Assembly: GCF_016862175.1 (NCBI RefSeq)
Contig: NZ_BOML01000031.1
Span: 1 to 64,000 of the forward strand
Reading direction: 5' to 3'
Source: Paractinoplanes durhamensis
Lineage (GTDB): Bacteria > Actinomycetota > Actinomycetes > Mycobacteriales > Micromonosporaceae
Length of the DNA: 64,000 bases
In this document: positions 25,371 through 34,143 of the stretch, one piece after another
How positions within the stretch are numbered: position 1 is the stretch's first letter
Layout: each line of letters starts with the position of its first letter
Program-made: the position numbers and the translations under genes
The notes under the pieces: generated by a model
What the model was told of the DNA's origin: nothing
What the model saw: only the letters and a program-made list of their open reading frames with translations
Database searches by the model: none

Positions 25371-28300
25371 GGTGGGCAGGGTCAGCGACCGTAGCTGCTT
25401 GCCGGCGGCCGCCGGCACGGTCACGCCGAAGAGGCTGACCGGTGGTCCATCCACGCCCTGACCGGCCTTGATCCGGTGGTCCATGGCGAGCACCGTGGTC
25501 GTTCCGGCCGCCGGGCTCCCGCACCAGTCGGCCACGGTGAGCGGCACCGACGCGTACGTTCCGTCGGTATAGCCAATGGTCAGGCCACCGCTGACCGGCC
25601 CGTTGTGGCTGGTCACGACGAGGTGCGCGGTGGCGTGCCCGGCCGGGAGCAGCAGCGCCTGCCCGGCCGCCGGCATGAAGTTCGGCGCGGTTCCCGCCGG
25701 CGACGGGGCCAGGAACGTGACGCCATCCCAGGTCACCGGCCCGGCCGCGGGAAGCAGGTCGGCATCGAAACTCCAGCCGCCGCCGTCGAAGTTGCCCTCG
25801 GCCGGTGCCGCGACGGTCGCGGTGCCGTCCCGGCTCAGCAGCGGCCCAAGATCAACCGCGCAGGCCGCCGCGTTGGCCTCCGCGTCGGCCGCCGTGTTGG
25901 CCTCCGTGTTGGCCTCCGTGTTGGCCGCCGCGTTGGCCGCCGTGTTGGCCTCCGTGTTGGCCTCCGCGTTGGTATAGCCACAGGTCAACGGCGCACTGAC
26001 GACCAGGCTCGCTGTCGCTGCCACCGGCTGAGCGCCGGTCACCGTCACCGAGAGGGGGTACGAGGCCAGGGCCGTTCCCGCCGGAGCCGAGACCGTTACT
26101 GCCGCTGAGGACGAGACCGGCAGTCGATAAGAGTGGAGAGGCCGCGGCTGCCGTACCGACACCGTCCACCCCGCCGGTACTTCCGCGGTCACCTTCGGGT
26201 GCAGCACGCCCGGGGCCTGGCCGACGAGGTCGACGGTCAGCGTGACGCTCCCGCCCGGGGCGAGCGCCGCCGACCCGGGCCGGATCGCCGCGTCGAGATG
26301 GGTGCGCCCGTCGGCCGGCGCCTGGTTGACCGAGGGCGGCTGGTCGGCGACCGCGGTCCCCCACTTCGACGGCGTGTCCCCGAGGGTGTGCGCGATCGTC
26401 CCGCCCGACCCGATCGCCGACCACGGGATCCAGTTCCTGCTGAGCGACCGGCCGCCGACCGAGACCCGCTGGATGTAGCGGCGGGTGTCCGAGGCGCCGG
26501 GCGCGGTGATGGTCAGCGGGTGCCCGGCCACGTCGACGACCGCGGACGGGAACTGCGGGCTGGAGACGGCCAGGAAGTTGGCGCCGCTCATGGTCGGGTA
26601 GAGGCCGAGCGACGAGAACACGTACCAGGCGCTCATCGTGCCGAGGTCGTCGTTGCCGGTCATCCCGTCCGGCCCGGTGGTGAACAGGGTCATCGCGGCC
26701 CGCACCACGGTCGCGGTCTTGGCCGGGTCGCCGGCCCAGTGGTAGAGGTACGGCGCGAGCAGGTCGGGTTCGTTGTTCGGGTTGTAGGTGGCCTTCGAGT
26801 AGTACTCGTACGGGTGCGCGATCCAGTCGGTGCGCGCGGTCCCGGCCGGGTCGGTCAGCAGGTGCGGGTAGGCGAAGAAGTCGTCGAGCCGCTGCTCGGT
26901 GGCCTGCCGACCGCCCATCAGCGAGACGAGTCCGGCCGGGTCCTGCGGCACGAGCCACTGGTACTGATAGGCGCCGCCCTCGTGGAACTGCTCGCCCGCC
27001 GCGACCGGGTCGTACGGGGTGAGCCAGGTGCCGTCCACGGTCCGCGGCCGGAACTGTCCGATCGAGGAGTCCCACAGGTTGCGATACCACTGCCCGCGGC
27101 CGGCGAAGAGCCGCGCGTCGGCCGTCTTGCCCAGCCCGGAGGCCATCAGCGCCAGCGAGGCGTCGGCCGCCGCGTATTCGAGGGTCGCCGACGCCGGATG
27201 CTGGCAGTCGTTGTCGCCGCCCTTGGCCACGCAGTCAGTGCCGAGCTTGAGGCCGGACGGGATGTAGCCGCGGTCGGAGTAGTAGGCGATGCCGGTGCGC
27301 CCGTTGTACGGCGATGCGGCGGGCGGCTGGCTCAGCGCGTTCGCCCGCAACAACGCGTACGCCTCCTCCTCGTGCCCGCTCAGCAGCCCCTTCGACCACG
27401 CCTCCACCAGGAACGGGGTGACCGGGTCCCCGGTCATGATGTTGGTTTCGCTGTTGGCCAGCGCCCACCGCGGCAGCCAGCCGCCGTCCCGCCCGATCGC
27501 GAGCACCGACAGCGCGACGTCCCGGGCCACCTCCGGGGCGAGCAGTTCGAGCAGCTGGTTCTGTGGCCGGTAGGTGTCCCAGAGCGAGAAGTTCTGGTAC
27601 GGCGTGTACCCCACGGCCCGATGCACGGCCCGGTCGAACCCGACGTACGACCCGTCCACGTCACCGGCCAGGTTCGGGTGCAGCAGCGAGTGGTACAGCG
27701 CGGTGTAGAAGGCGACGCGTCGGTCCGCCGTACCCCCGCCTATTTTGATCTTGGCAAGCGCGGCCACCCACGAAGCCTGCAGCGACGCCCGCACCTGATC
27801 GAAGTCGTAGCCGTCGCCGGTCTCGGCGGCGAGATTGGCCCGCGCGCCCGGCAGGCCGGTGTAGGACAACCCGACCTTGACCACGACGTCGGCGGCGGCG
27901 GTCGCGTCGAACGTGACGTAGGCGCCGTTCCCGCCGCTGCCCGCGGCGTCCCGGGAGTTGGCCGTCGCGGACGAGCCCCGCCAGGTGCCGAAGGCGGCGA
28001 ACGGCCGGTCGAACGAGGCGGTGAAGAAGACGGTGTGGTCGTCCTTGCCGGCGCAGAAGTTGCCGGCGTGCACCCGGCCCTCGATCGTCCGGTCCCCCAC
28101 CACGTGGATCTCGGAGTCGAACACCGACTGGTTGGCCCGGCCGGTGTTGAACAGGACGTTCGCGGCGCCGGTGGCCGGGAACGTGTAGCGCTGCCAGCCG
28201 GTCCGGGCGGTCGCGGTCAGCTCGGCGCCGACGCCGTAGCGACTCAGCCCGACCCGGTAGTAGCCGGGCGCGGCCTCCTCGTCGGCGTGCGCGTAGGCCG

Positions 28301-28619
28301 AGCGGTAGGCGGCCGGGTCCACGCTGGTGATCGCGCCGGTGGTCGGCATGATCGGCAGCTCGCCGGCCACCCCGCAGCCGACGCCGGAGAGGTGCGTCTG
28401 ACTGAAGCCGTAGATGGTGTCCTGCCGGTAGTCGTAGCCGCCCTGGCCGCCGGTATCGGGACTGACCTGCACCATGCCGAACGGTGCGCCGGCGCCGGGG
28501 AAGGTGTTGCCGAAGTTCTCGGTGCCCACGAAGGGGTTGACCTCGAACTCCGGGGCGGCGTTTGCCGGCGCGACAGCCAAGGACGCCGCCAGCAACGCCA
28601 CCGAGACGAATGCGGTCAT
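25332..28619 (-). CDS. Secreted GH92 alpha-mannosidase (GH92-2)
   Basis: 1095 aa. Signal peptide to about residue 21 (ANA cut), then an immediate GH92 start VNPFVGTENFGNTFPGA. Catalytic acid Glu 547 (HEGGAYQYQW) and the base motif GNDDLGTMSAW (656-666) are intact. A NEW3-like domain covers about 770-880, then a linker of nine Asn/Thr/Glu/Ala tetrads (about 882-920), then a C-terminal beta-sandwich. ATG follows AGGAGG. Operator site D overlaps its probable promoter. The catalytic domains of GH92-1 and GH92-2 differ enough to suggest different linkage or substrate preference. Confidence 0.93.
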   Translation of the reverse strand: MTAFVSVALLAASLAVAPANAAPEFEVNPFVGTENFGNTFPGAGAPFGMVQVSPDTGGQGGYDYRQDTIYGFSQTHLSGVGCGVAGELPIMPTTGAITSVDPAAYRSAYAHADEEAAPGYYRVGLSRYGVGAELTATARTGWQRYTFPATGAANVLFNTGRANQSVFDSEIHVVGDRTIEGRVHAGNFCAGKDDHTVFFTASFDRPFAAFGTWRGSSATANSRDAAGSGGNGAYVTFDATAAADVVVKVGLSYTGLPGARANLAAETGDGYDFDQVRASLQASWVAALAKIKIGGGTADRRVAFYTALYHSLLHPNLAGDVDGSYVGFDRAVHRAVGYTPYQNFSLWDTYRPQNQLLELLAPEVARDVALSVLAIGRDGGWLPRWALANSETNIMTGDPVTPFLVEAWSKGLLSGHEEEAYALLRANALSQPPAASPYNGRTGIAYYSDRGYIPSGLKLGTDCVAKGGDNDCQHPASATLEYAAADASLALMASGLGKTADARLFAGRGQWYRNLWDSSIGQFRPRTVDGTWLTPYDPVAAGEQFHEGGAYQYQWLVPQDPAGLVSLMGGRQATEQRLDDFFAYPHLLTDPAGTARTDWIAHPYEYYSKATYNPNNEPDLLAPYLYHWAGDPAKTATVVRAAMTLFTTGPDGMTGNDDLGTMSAWYVFSSLGLYPTMSGANFLAVSSPQFPSAVVDVAGHPLTITAPGASDTRRYIQRVSVGGRSLSRNWIPWSAIGSGGTIAHTLGDTPSKWGTAVADQPPSVNQAPADGRTHLDAAIRPGSAALAPGGSVTLTVDLVGQAPGVLHPKVTAEVPAGWTVSVRQPRPLHSYRLPVSSSAAVTVSAPAGTALASYPLSVTVTGAQPVAATASLVVSAPLTCGYTNAEANTEANTAANAAANTEANTEANTAADAEANAAACAVDLGPLLSRDGTATVAAPAEGNFDGGGWSFDADLLPAAGPVTWDGVTFLAPSPAGTAPNFMPAAGQALLLPAGHATAHLVVTSHNGPVSGGLTIGYTDGTYASVPLTVADWCGSPAAGTTTVLAMDHRIKAGQGVDGPPVSLFGVTVPAAAGKQLRSLTLPTAAGLYVYAVSIY
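25868..25978. repeat. 12-bp repeat coding an Asn-Thr-Glu-Ala linker
   Basis: About nine degenerate copies of a 12-base unit (such as TTGGCCTCCGTG), in frame inside GH92-2. They encode tetrads of the form N-(T/A)-(E/A)-A. Probably a flexible, length-variable linker between the NEW3-like and C-terminal domains. Confidence 0.85.
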
Positions 28620-28652
28620 CGAAACCTCCTGTTACCGGGGTGATCAACCGAT

Positions 28653-28664
28653 GACAACGTTGTC
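28653..28664. promoter_or_regulatory. LacI-type operator before GH92-2 (site D)
   Basis: Perfect palindrome GACAACGTTGTC, 34 bases before the GH92-2 start, within TGACAACGTTGTCG. On the minus strand a TTGACT lies 17 bases upstream of it, so the operator would overlap the -10 region of that promoter. Confidence 0.75.
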
Positions 28665-28819
28665 GCAAGCCAGTGACACAAGTCAATGTGTTGGCAACCG
28701 ATTTGCACCCGGCGCCCCCGGCTTTGCCCCGGAATTTCCTCAGGCCACCGGCGGATGTCCCGATCTCGGGTACATCCGTCCACCTCGGGACGGCGACCAG
28801 CGGACCGGAGACACGTCTG

Positions 28820-31540
28820 ATGACTGCCACCGAACCGCGGCTCAGAGCCCCGGTCTCGCACGGCCTCCTGTGGCCGCGCCTGTGCATCGCCGCGGGCCTG
28901 GCCGTCGTCGCCTTCGCCGTGGTGCTGAGCATCGGCGGGCCGCGGGTCGCCGATGCCGTCTCCGGCTACGGACTCTGCTACGCCGCCTTCTCGGCCGCCA
29001 TCGCGAGCCTGGTCTGCGCCGCGTGGCACACCGGCCGGGCCCGGGCGGGCTGGGCCCTCATCGGGCTGGGCACCCTCAGCTGGGCGATCGGCCAGGTCGC
29101 CTGGGTCGCGCTGGACCGCCCCGGAGCATCCGCGTCCACCCTCGGCTACCTCGGCATGATCGTCTTCACCTCGGCCGGCCTCCTGGTCCTGCCCAGCCCC
29201 ACCCAGGCTCTGGCCAACCGGCTGCGCAGCGTGCTCGACGGCCTGATGGTGGCCACCTCGCTGGTCCTCATCGCCTGGATCATGGTGGTGGCGCCGCGGT
29301 TCGCCGAGGGCCACACCGCCCCGGCCTCGCTCTACGTCAACCTGATCAACCCGCTCGGCGACATCATGATCATCACGATCGTGCTGTACATGCTCGCCCA
29401 GAAGCGCCGGGGCCGGCAGTTCAGCTCGCTGATGCTGGTCGCCGTCGGCATCGGCGCGTTCGCCGCCTCCGACATCGGCTTCGCCTACCTCACCCTGGCC
29501 GGCGAATACCGGTCCGGCCAGATCACCGACATCGGCTGGTTCGCCGGCTTCGCACTGATCCTGATCGCGGCCATGAAGCCGCTGCCACCGGACACCGAGC
29601 ACGATCTCCCGGCCGAGGACGGCCAGCCGGTCGGGCTGCTGCTGCCCTACGTCGCGGTGCTGGCCGCCCTGCTCACCACGTTGTTCTGGTATGCGAAGAC
29701 CGGGCACAGCAACCTGTTCGTGGCGTACACCCGGTCGGCGCTGATCCTGCTGATCATCGGGCGGCAGTTGCTCACCCTGCGGGAGAACCGCAACCTCACC
29801 CGCAACCTGGAAGCCCGGGTGGCCGGCCGCACCGCCGAGCTGTTCGCCAGCGAGCAGCGCTTCCACGCGCTCGTGCAGCACAGCTCGGACGTGGTCACCG
29901 TGGTCAGCCCGGAAGGCGACGTGCTCTACCAGAGCGAGTCGGTGCAGCGGGTGTTCGGCTTCCCGGCCCGGGTCTTCAGCGGCAAGCGGCTCACCAAGCT
30001 CGTCGACCCCGAGTCCGCCGTCCGGCTGGCCCAGGCGATGCGCCAGGTGGCCGGCCGGCCGTACGCGACGATCATGCTCGAGCTGCCGGTCAAGCACCAC
30101 GACGGCCGGATCCGGCAGGCCGAGGTGACCATCACCAACCTGCTCTCCGACCCGAGCGTCGCCGGTCTCGTGCTCAACACCCGCGACATCAGCGAGCGCA
30201 AGGAACTCCAGGACCAGCTCGTCCACGAGGCGTACCACGACGCGCTCACCCAGCTCGCCAACCGGGCGCTGTTCCGCGACCGGGTCTGCGACGCGCTGCG
30301 CTCCCGCGGCCCGGACGACGACGTCACCGTGCTCTTCCTCGACCTGGACGGCTTCAAGGAGGTCAACGACAGCCTCGGCCACCTGGCCGGCGACCAGCTG
30401 CTGGTGCAGGTCGCCGACCGGCTGCGCACCTCGGTCCGGGAGGTGGACGTGGTGGCCCGCTTCGGCGGCGACGAGTTCGCCGTGCTGATCCAGGCGTCGC
30501 TGGATTCCGACGACGCCGAGCAGGTGGCCCGCCGCATCATCGAGGTGCTGGACCAGCCGTTCCGCAGCGACAGCCGGGACATCCACGTGCAGGCCAGCAT
30601 CGGCCTGGCCGCGGCCGGCGTGCTGGGCGAGCCGGAGGGCGACGGCGCCGAGCAGCTCATGCGCAACGCCGACCTGGCCATGTACAAGGCCAAGTCGGCG
30701 GGCGGCGGCTGCTTCGCCAGCTACCACCCGGACATGCTGGCCGGCCTGGTCGAGCGGCTCGAGCTGGAGGCCGACCTGCGGGCCGCCCTCGACCGCGGGC
30801 AGCTGCACCTGCACTACCAGCCCACCGTCGACCTGGTCACCAGCGAGGTGATCGGCTTCGAGGCGCTGGCCCGCTGGGAGCACCCGTCCCGCGGCCTGAT
30901 CCCGCCGGCCGAGTTCATCCCGATCGCCGAGGCGACCGGCCTGATCGTGCCGCTCGGCCGCTGGGTCCTCGACGAGGCCTGCCGGCAGGCGGTCGAGTGG
31001 TCGGCGCGGGCCGGCGGCCGGCCGGTGAAGATGGCGGTGAACGTCTCGGTCCGCCAGTTCGACCGGGCCGACCTGGTCGAGGTGGTGTCCGGCATCCTCG
31101 CCGAGACCGGCATGCCCGCCGACCAGCTGTGCCTCGAGATGACCGAGAGCGTGCTGATGACCGACACCGACGACAACCTGGAGCAGCTGGTCCGGCTCAA
31201 GGCGCTCGGCATCACCCTGGCCATCGACGACTTCGGCACCGGCTACTCGTCGCTGGCCTACCTGCGGCGCTTCCCGGTCGACACCCTCAAGATCGACCGC
31301 TCGTTCGTGGAGCGGCTCGGCGCCCTCACCGACGACACCGCGCTCGCCGACACCATCGTGCAGCTCGGCAAGAGCCTCGGCATGGCCACCGTGGCCGAGG
31401 GCATCGAGGAGTTCGGCCAGCTGGCCGCGCTCCGCGAGATGGGCTGCCACTTCGCCCAGGGCTACTACTTCTCCCGCCCGGTCCCCGCCGCCGAGGCCGG
31501 CGAGCTGTTCCTCGCCTCGTCCCCCGCCGCCAAGATCTAA
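28820..31540 (+). CDS. Membrane PAS-GGDEF-EAL cyclic-di-GMP protein
   Basis: 906 aa. About eight to ten transmembrane helices in residues 20-315, a PAS domain (about 343-455), GGDEF domain with intact RFGGDEF (549-553), and EAL domain with intact EALARW from 681, DFGTGYSSLAYL and a late EGIE motif. Both cyclase and phosphodiesterase activities are possible on motif evidence; which dominates cannot be told. Cyclic di-GMP controls development in filamentous actinomycetes. ATG 28820 follows GGAG at 9 bases; upstream codons in the same frame run through the GH92-2 promoter and are unlikely to be translated. The decarboxylase gene starts 8 bases after its stop. Confidence 0.93.
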   Translation: MTATEPRLRAPVSHGLLWPRLCIAAGLAVVAFAVVLSIGGPRVADAVSGYGLCYAAFSAAIASLVCAAWHTGRARAGWALIGLGTLSWAIGQVAWVALDRPGASASTLGYLGMIVFTSAGLLVLPSPTQALANRLRSVLDGLMVATSLVLIAWIMVVAPRFAEGHTAPASLYVNLINPLGDIMIITIVLYMLAQKRRGRQFSSLMLVAVGIGAFAASDIGFAYLTLAGEYRSGQITDIGWFAGFALILIAAMKPLPPDTEHDLPAEDGQPVGLLLPYVAVLAALLTTLFWYAKTGHSNLFVAYTRSALILLIIGRQLLTLRENRNLTRNLEARVAGRTAELFASEQRFHALVQHSSDVVTVVSPEGDVLYQSESVQRVFGFPARVFSGKRLTKLVDPESAVRLAQAMRQVAGRPYATIMLELPVKHHDGRIRQAEVTITNLLSDPSVAGLVLNTRDISERKELQDQLVHEAYHDALTQLANRALFRDRVCDALRSRGPDDDVTVLFLDLDGFKEVNDSLGHLAGDQLLVQVADRLRTSVREVDVVARFGGDEFAVLIQASLDSDDAEQVARRIIEVLDQPFRSDSRDIHVQASIGLAAAGVLGEPEGDGAEQLMRNADLAMYKAKSAGGGCFASYHPDMLAGLVERLELEADLRAALDRGQLHLHYQPTVDLVTSEVIGFEALARWEHPSRGLIPPAEFIPIAEATGLIVPLGRWVLDEACRQAVEWSARAGGRPVKMAVNVSVRQFDRADLVEVVSGILAETGMPADQLCLEMTESVLMTDTDDNLEQLVRLKALGITLAIDDFGTGYSSLAYLRRFPVDTLKIDRSFVERLGALTDDTALADTIVQLGKSLGMATVAEGIEEFGQLAALREMGCHFAQGYYFSRPVPAAEAGELFLASSPAAKI

Positions 31541-31548
31541 GGAACCAG

Positions 31549-32688
31549 ATGAGCGTCGCCGCCCTGCACGCCCCCGCCATCCTGCAGCTGATCGACGTTC
31601 CCACGCCCTACCTGGTCACCAACCTCGACGTCGTCGCCGACCGGTACGCGCGGTTCGCCGCGGCCCTGCCCGGGACCCGGATCCACTACGCGATGAAGTG
31701 CAACTCCTCGGCCGAGATCCTGCGGACCCTCGCGACGGCCGGGTCGGCGTTCGAGATCTCCTCGATCGCCGAGCTGCGCATGCTCCAGGCGCAGGGCGTC
31801 GACCCGGCCGACGTGCTCTACAGCCACCCGATCAAGGCGCCCGGCATGATCGCTGCCGCGTTCGGAGCCGGGGTCCGGCGATTCGGCTTCGACTCGCCGA
31901 ACGAGCTCGCCAAGATCTCCGAGAACGCGCCCGGGGCCGCCGTGCACGTGCGGCTTCGGGTCGACGACAGCACCAGCGTCTTCCCGGCCGGCAACCGGTT
32001 CGGCACCGACCTCGACGAGGCGTACGACCTGATGCTGCTCGCCCGCCGGATGGGCCTGACGCCGTACGGGGTGACCTTCCACGTCGGCTCGCAGTGCCAG
32101 AGCACCGGGGCGTGGCGGTCGGCGATCCGGATGGCCGGCGAACTGATGGACCGGCTCCTCGACGAAGGCATCGAGCTGACGATGCTCGACCTCGGCGGCG
32201 GGTTCCCGGCGACCTACGTGGCCGGCGAGCCGTCGATCGAGCAGCTCGGCCAGGTGATCGCCTCGGAGATCGCGCTGCTGCCCTACCCGCCCGCGGTGGT
32301 CACCGCCGAGCCGGGCCGCTTCCTGGTCGCCGAGGCGTCGGTGCTGGCCGCCAAGGTCATCGGGCGGGAACTGCGCGGCGCCGAGCACTGGCTCTACGTC
32401 GAGGTCGGCGCCTACCACGGGCTGATGGAGCCGATGCAGTCGCCGGGCGGCTGGGACTACCCGATGTCGACCTCGCTGCCGGAGGGGTCGCCCACGCTTC
32501 CGTTCACCATCGCCGGGCCGAGCGGGCACGCCACCGACGTCGTCGGCTACGCCATCCCGCTGCCGGCGGGGCTCGCCGTGGGCGACACGCTCTACTTCGG
32601 GTCGGCCGGGGCCTACACCCTGGCGTACGCCTCGAACTTCAACGGTTTTGCCCCGCCGACGCCTGTCTTCGTCGGTGGCATCGGGTAA
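31549..32688 (+). CDS. Type III PLP decarboxylase-like (ODC family), Cys lost
   Basis: 379 aa with the alanine-racemase-like barrel of ornithine/diaminopimelate decarboxylases: PLP Lys 50 in YAMKCNSS, SHPIKAPGMIAAA, FHVGSQC, LDLGGGFPATY and AEPGRFLV. The usual active-site GPTCDS block reads GPSGHATD, so the catalytic Cys is Gly 326 and the next Asp is His. The decarboxylase reaction may be altered or lost. ATG 31549 follows AAGGAACC. It is 8 bases after the GGDEF-EAL gene and presumably co-transcribed. Confidence 0.85.
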   Translation: MSVAALHAPAILQLIDVPTPYLVTNLDVVADRYARFAAALPGTRIHYAMKCNSSAEILRTLATAGSAFEISSIAELRMLQAQGVDPADVLYSHPIKAPGMIAAAFGAGVRRFGFDSPNELAKISENAPGAAVHVRLRVDDSTSVFPAGNRFGTDLDEAYDLMLLARRMGLTPYGVTFHVGSQCQSTGAWRSAIRMAGELMDRLLDEGIELTMLDLGGGFPATYVAGEPSIEQLGQVIASEIALLPYPPAVVTAEPGRFLVAEASVLAAKVIGRELRGAEHWLYVEVGAYHGLMEPMQSPGGWDYPMSTSLPEGSPTLPFTIAGPSGHATDVVGYAIPLPAGLAVGDTLYFGSAGAYTLAYASNFNGFAPPTPVFVGGIG

Positions 32689-32698
32689 TCTGCCCGGC

Positions 32699-32758
32699 AT
32701 GACAACCCCTTGCGGCATCGTGTCCATCTCCGGTGCCGTGCGTCGCCTGCCGGGCTGA
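32699..32758 (+). CDS. Putative 19-aa leader peptide before MFS gene
   Basis: Short frame MTTPCGIVSISGAVRRLPG. TAATCT, a fair -10 element, lies 7 bases before the ATG, so a transcript could start at the ATG itself and be leaderless. Its last codons pair with a sequence at 32773-32784, and a hairpin at 32796-32816 follows just before the MFS start. This layout fits ribosome-mediated attenuation. It is too short to prove coding from composition. Confidence 0.45.
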   Translation: MTTPCGIVSISGAVRRLPG

Positions 32759-32816
32759 TCACCCTCTAGGAAGCAGCGCCGCACTTCTTAAGGCGCCGGG
32801 AGCCTTCGGCCCTCGG
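32738..32816 (+). promoter_or_regulatory. Putative attenuator upstream of MFS exporter
   Basis: Three possible stems: 32738-32750 with 32773-32784 (eleven pairs, one mismatch, one bulge, overlapping the leader's last codons); GCGCC 32776-32780 with GGCGC 32792-32796; and CCGGGAGCC / GGCCCTCGG at 32796-32816. The last ends 11 bases before the MFS ATG, where a ribosome site would lie. There is no T tract, so control of translation or Rho-type control is more likely than an intrinsic terminator. Confidence 0.45.
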
Positions 32817-32827
32817 GATGCATCCGC

Positions 32828-34039
32828 ATGTCGTCATATCGTCTCTACCTGCTCATCTGCGGCCTCAACTCGTTCGCATCGAGGATCGCCTTCACCCTCA
32901 ACCTGATCTATCAGGCCTCCATCGGTCTCTCCCCGCTCCAGCTCGTGCTGGTCGGCACGGTCATGGAGACCGTCTGTTTCCTCGCGCAGGTGCCGACCGG
33001 CGTCATCGCCGACCTGCGCAGCCGCCGCCTCTCGGTGATCATCGGCTATCTGCTGATGGGCGTCGGGCTGCTCGTCTGGGGCCTGATCCCCTCGTTCGCC
33101 GCGATTCTCGTCGCCAACGTCATCTGGTCGATCGGCGTGACCTGCGTCGACGGCGCCGAGGAGGCGTGGGCCGCCGACGAGATCCCGGCGGCTCGGGTCA
33201 CGTCCGCCTTCGTCCGCGGCGGTCAGCTCGTGCAGGCCGGATCGCTGCTCGGCATCGCCGCGGCCACCGGGCTCGCGCTGCTCGGACTCGCGGTGCCGAT
33301 CGTCGTGGGAGGCGTGCTGACGCTTCTCCTCGGCGTACTCCTGATGGTCTTCATGAAGGAGGACGGCTGGTCGCCGGCCGAGACCCGCGGGTCGTGGCGG
33401 TCGATGGGCCGGCAGGTCGCGGCCGGCGCCGGCGCGGTCCGGCGCAGCATGCTGCTGGGCGGCATCGTCGCCGGCACGCTCTTCGCGGGCATGAGCAGCG
33501 AGGGTTTCGACCGGCTGAGCCAGCCGTTCCTGCTGCCCTTCGTCTCTTCTCTTGACGAGACCTGGGTCTTCGGCGGGCTCGCGATGGCCGCGGCGCTGGG
33601 CTCGATCGCGCTGACCGGCCTGATCGGACGGCACCTGGACACCACCCACCCGCGCCGGATCGGTGAGCTGATGACCGTCCTGCAGATCGTCACCGCGATC
33701 GGCATGATCGGCTTCGGTCTGACCGGCCAGTGGTGGCTCGCGTTCGGCCTCTACCTGGTGGTCCGCCTCCTGCGGGACACCGCCTCCCCGATCATGACGA
33801 TCTGGATGGTCTCCGCGACCGGCCCCGACACCCGCGCGACGGTGTTTTCCATCCAGGCCCAGGCCGACGCGCTCGGCCAGATCGTCGGCGGCCCGCCGGC
33901 CGGCGTGGTCGGTTCGCGCCGGTCGCTCGGCGCCGGAATCTCGGCGGCCGGCGTGTTCCTGCTCCCGGCCGCGGCCCTGTTCGCGCTGGCCGCTCGCCGT
34001 TCTCCGTTATCCGCTGAACCCGAGCCCGTCTCCCATTGA
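32828..34039 (+). CDS. MFS transporter
   Basis: 403 aa with about 12 hydrophobic helices and the MFS loop 2-3 motif GVIADLRSRRLS. Distantly resembles drug/proton exporters. An unusual feature is the missing clear ribosome site, which fits an upstream control hairpin. Substrate unknown. The gene is followed by a strong terminator and lies 10 bases after the possible attenuator. An antibiotic exporter is an inference from the attenuator layout, not from the sequence of the transporter. Confidence 0.88.
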   Translation: MSSYRLYLLICGLNSFASRIAFTLNLIYQASIGLSPLQLVLVGTVMETVCFLAQVPTGVIADLRSRRLSVIIGYLLMGVGLLVWGLIPSFAAILVANVIWSIGVTCVDGAEEAWAADEIPAARVTSAFVRGGQLVQAGSLLGIAAATGLALLGLAVPIVVGGVLTLLLGVLLMVFMKEDGWSPAETRGSWRSMGRQVAAGAGAVRRSMLLGGIVAGTLFAGMSSEGFDRLSQPFLLPFVSSLDETWVFGGLAMAAALGSIALTGLIGRHLDTTHPRRIGELMTVLQIVTAIGMIGFGLTGQWWLAFGLYLVVRLLRDTASPIMTIWMVSATGPDTRATVFSIQAQADALGQIVGGPPAGVVGSRRSLGAGISAAGVFLLPAAALFALAARRSPLSAEPEPVSH

Positions 34040-34067
34040 GGACAGTCCGCCTTCCCTTTCCGGACAG

Positions 34068-34098
34068 TCCGGAACCGTCCCCCTGGGACGGTTCCGGA
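34068..34098 (+). terminator. Terminator after MFS gene
   Basis: 14-bp perfect stem TCCGGAACCGTCCC / GGGACGGTTCCGGA with a 3-base loop, 28 bases after the MFS stop. No T tract. Confidence 0.8.
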
Positions 34099-34112
34099 AC
34101 CGGCGGCCACCT

Positions 34113-34126
34113 GGGAAGCGCTTCCC
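34113..34126. promoter_or_regulatory. AGCGCT operator before GH16, site 1
   Basis: Perfect 14-base palindrome GGGAAGCGCTTCCC, 134 bases before the GH16 start and just upstream of a TTGACA (34144). Centred on AGCGCT like known CebR-type boxes. Confidence 0.65.
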
Positions 34127-34143
34127 GAGCCCTCTACCAGGCA

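Noticed and set aside
26133..28643. 836-codon frame opposite GH92-2
   Set aside because: No domain, repetitive Arg/Gly/Val composition; shadow of the mannosidase gene.
28474..32688. A 1404-codon frame through the GGDEF-EAL and decarboxylase genes
   Set aside because: It runs out of frame through the GGDEF-EAL gene; its Arg/Pro/Gly-rich translation has no domains, while the other frame encodes a complete PAS-GGDEF-EAL protein. Only its last part is the decarboxylase, which starts at 31549.
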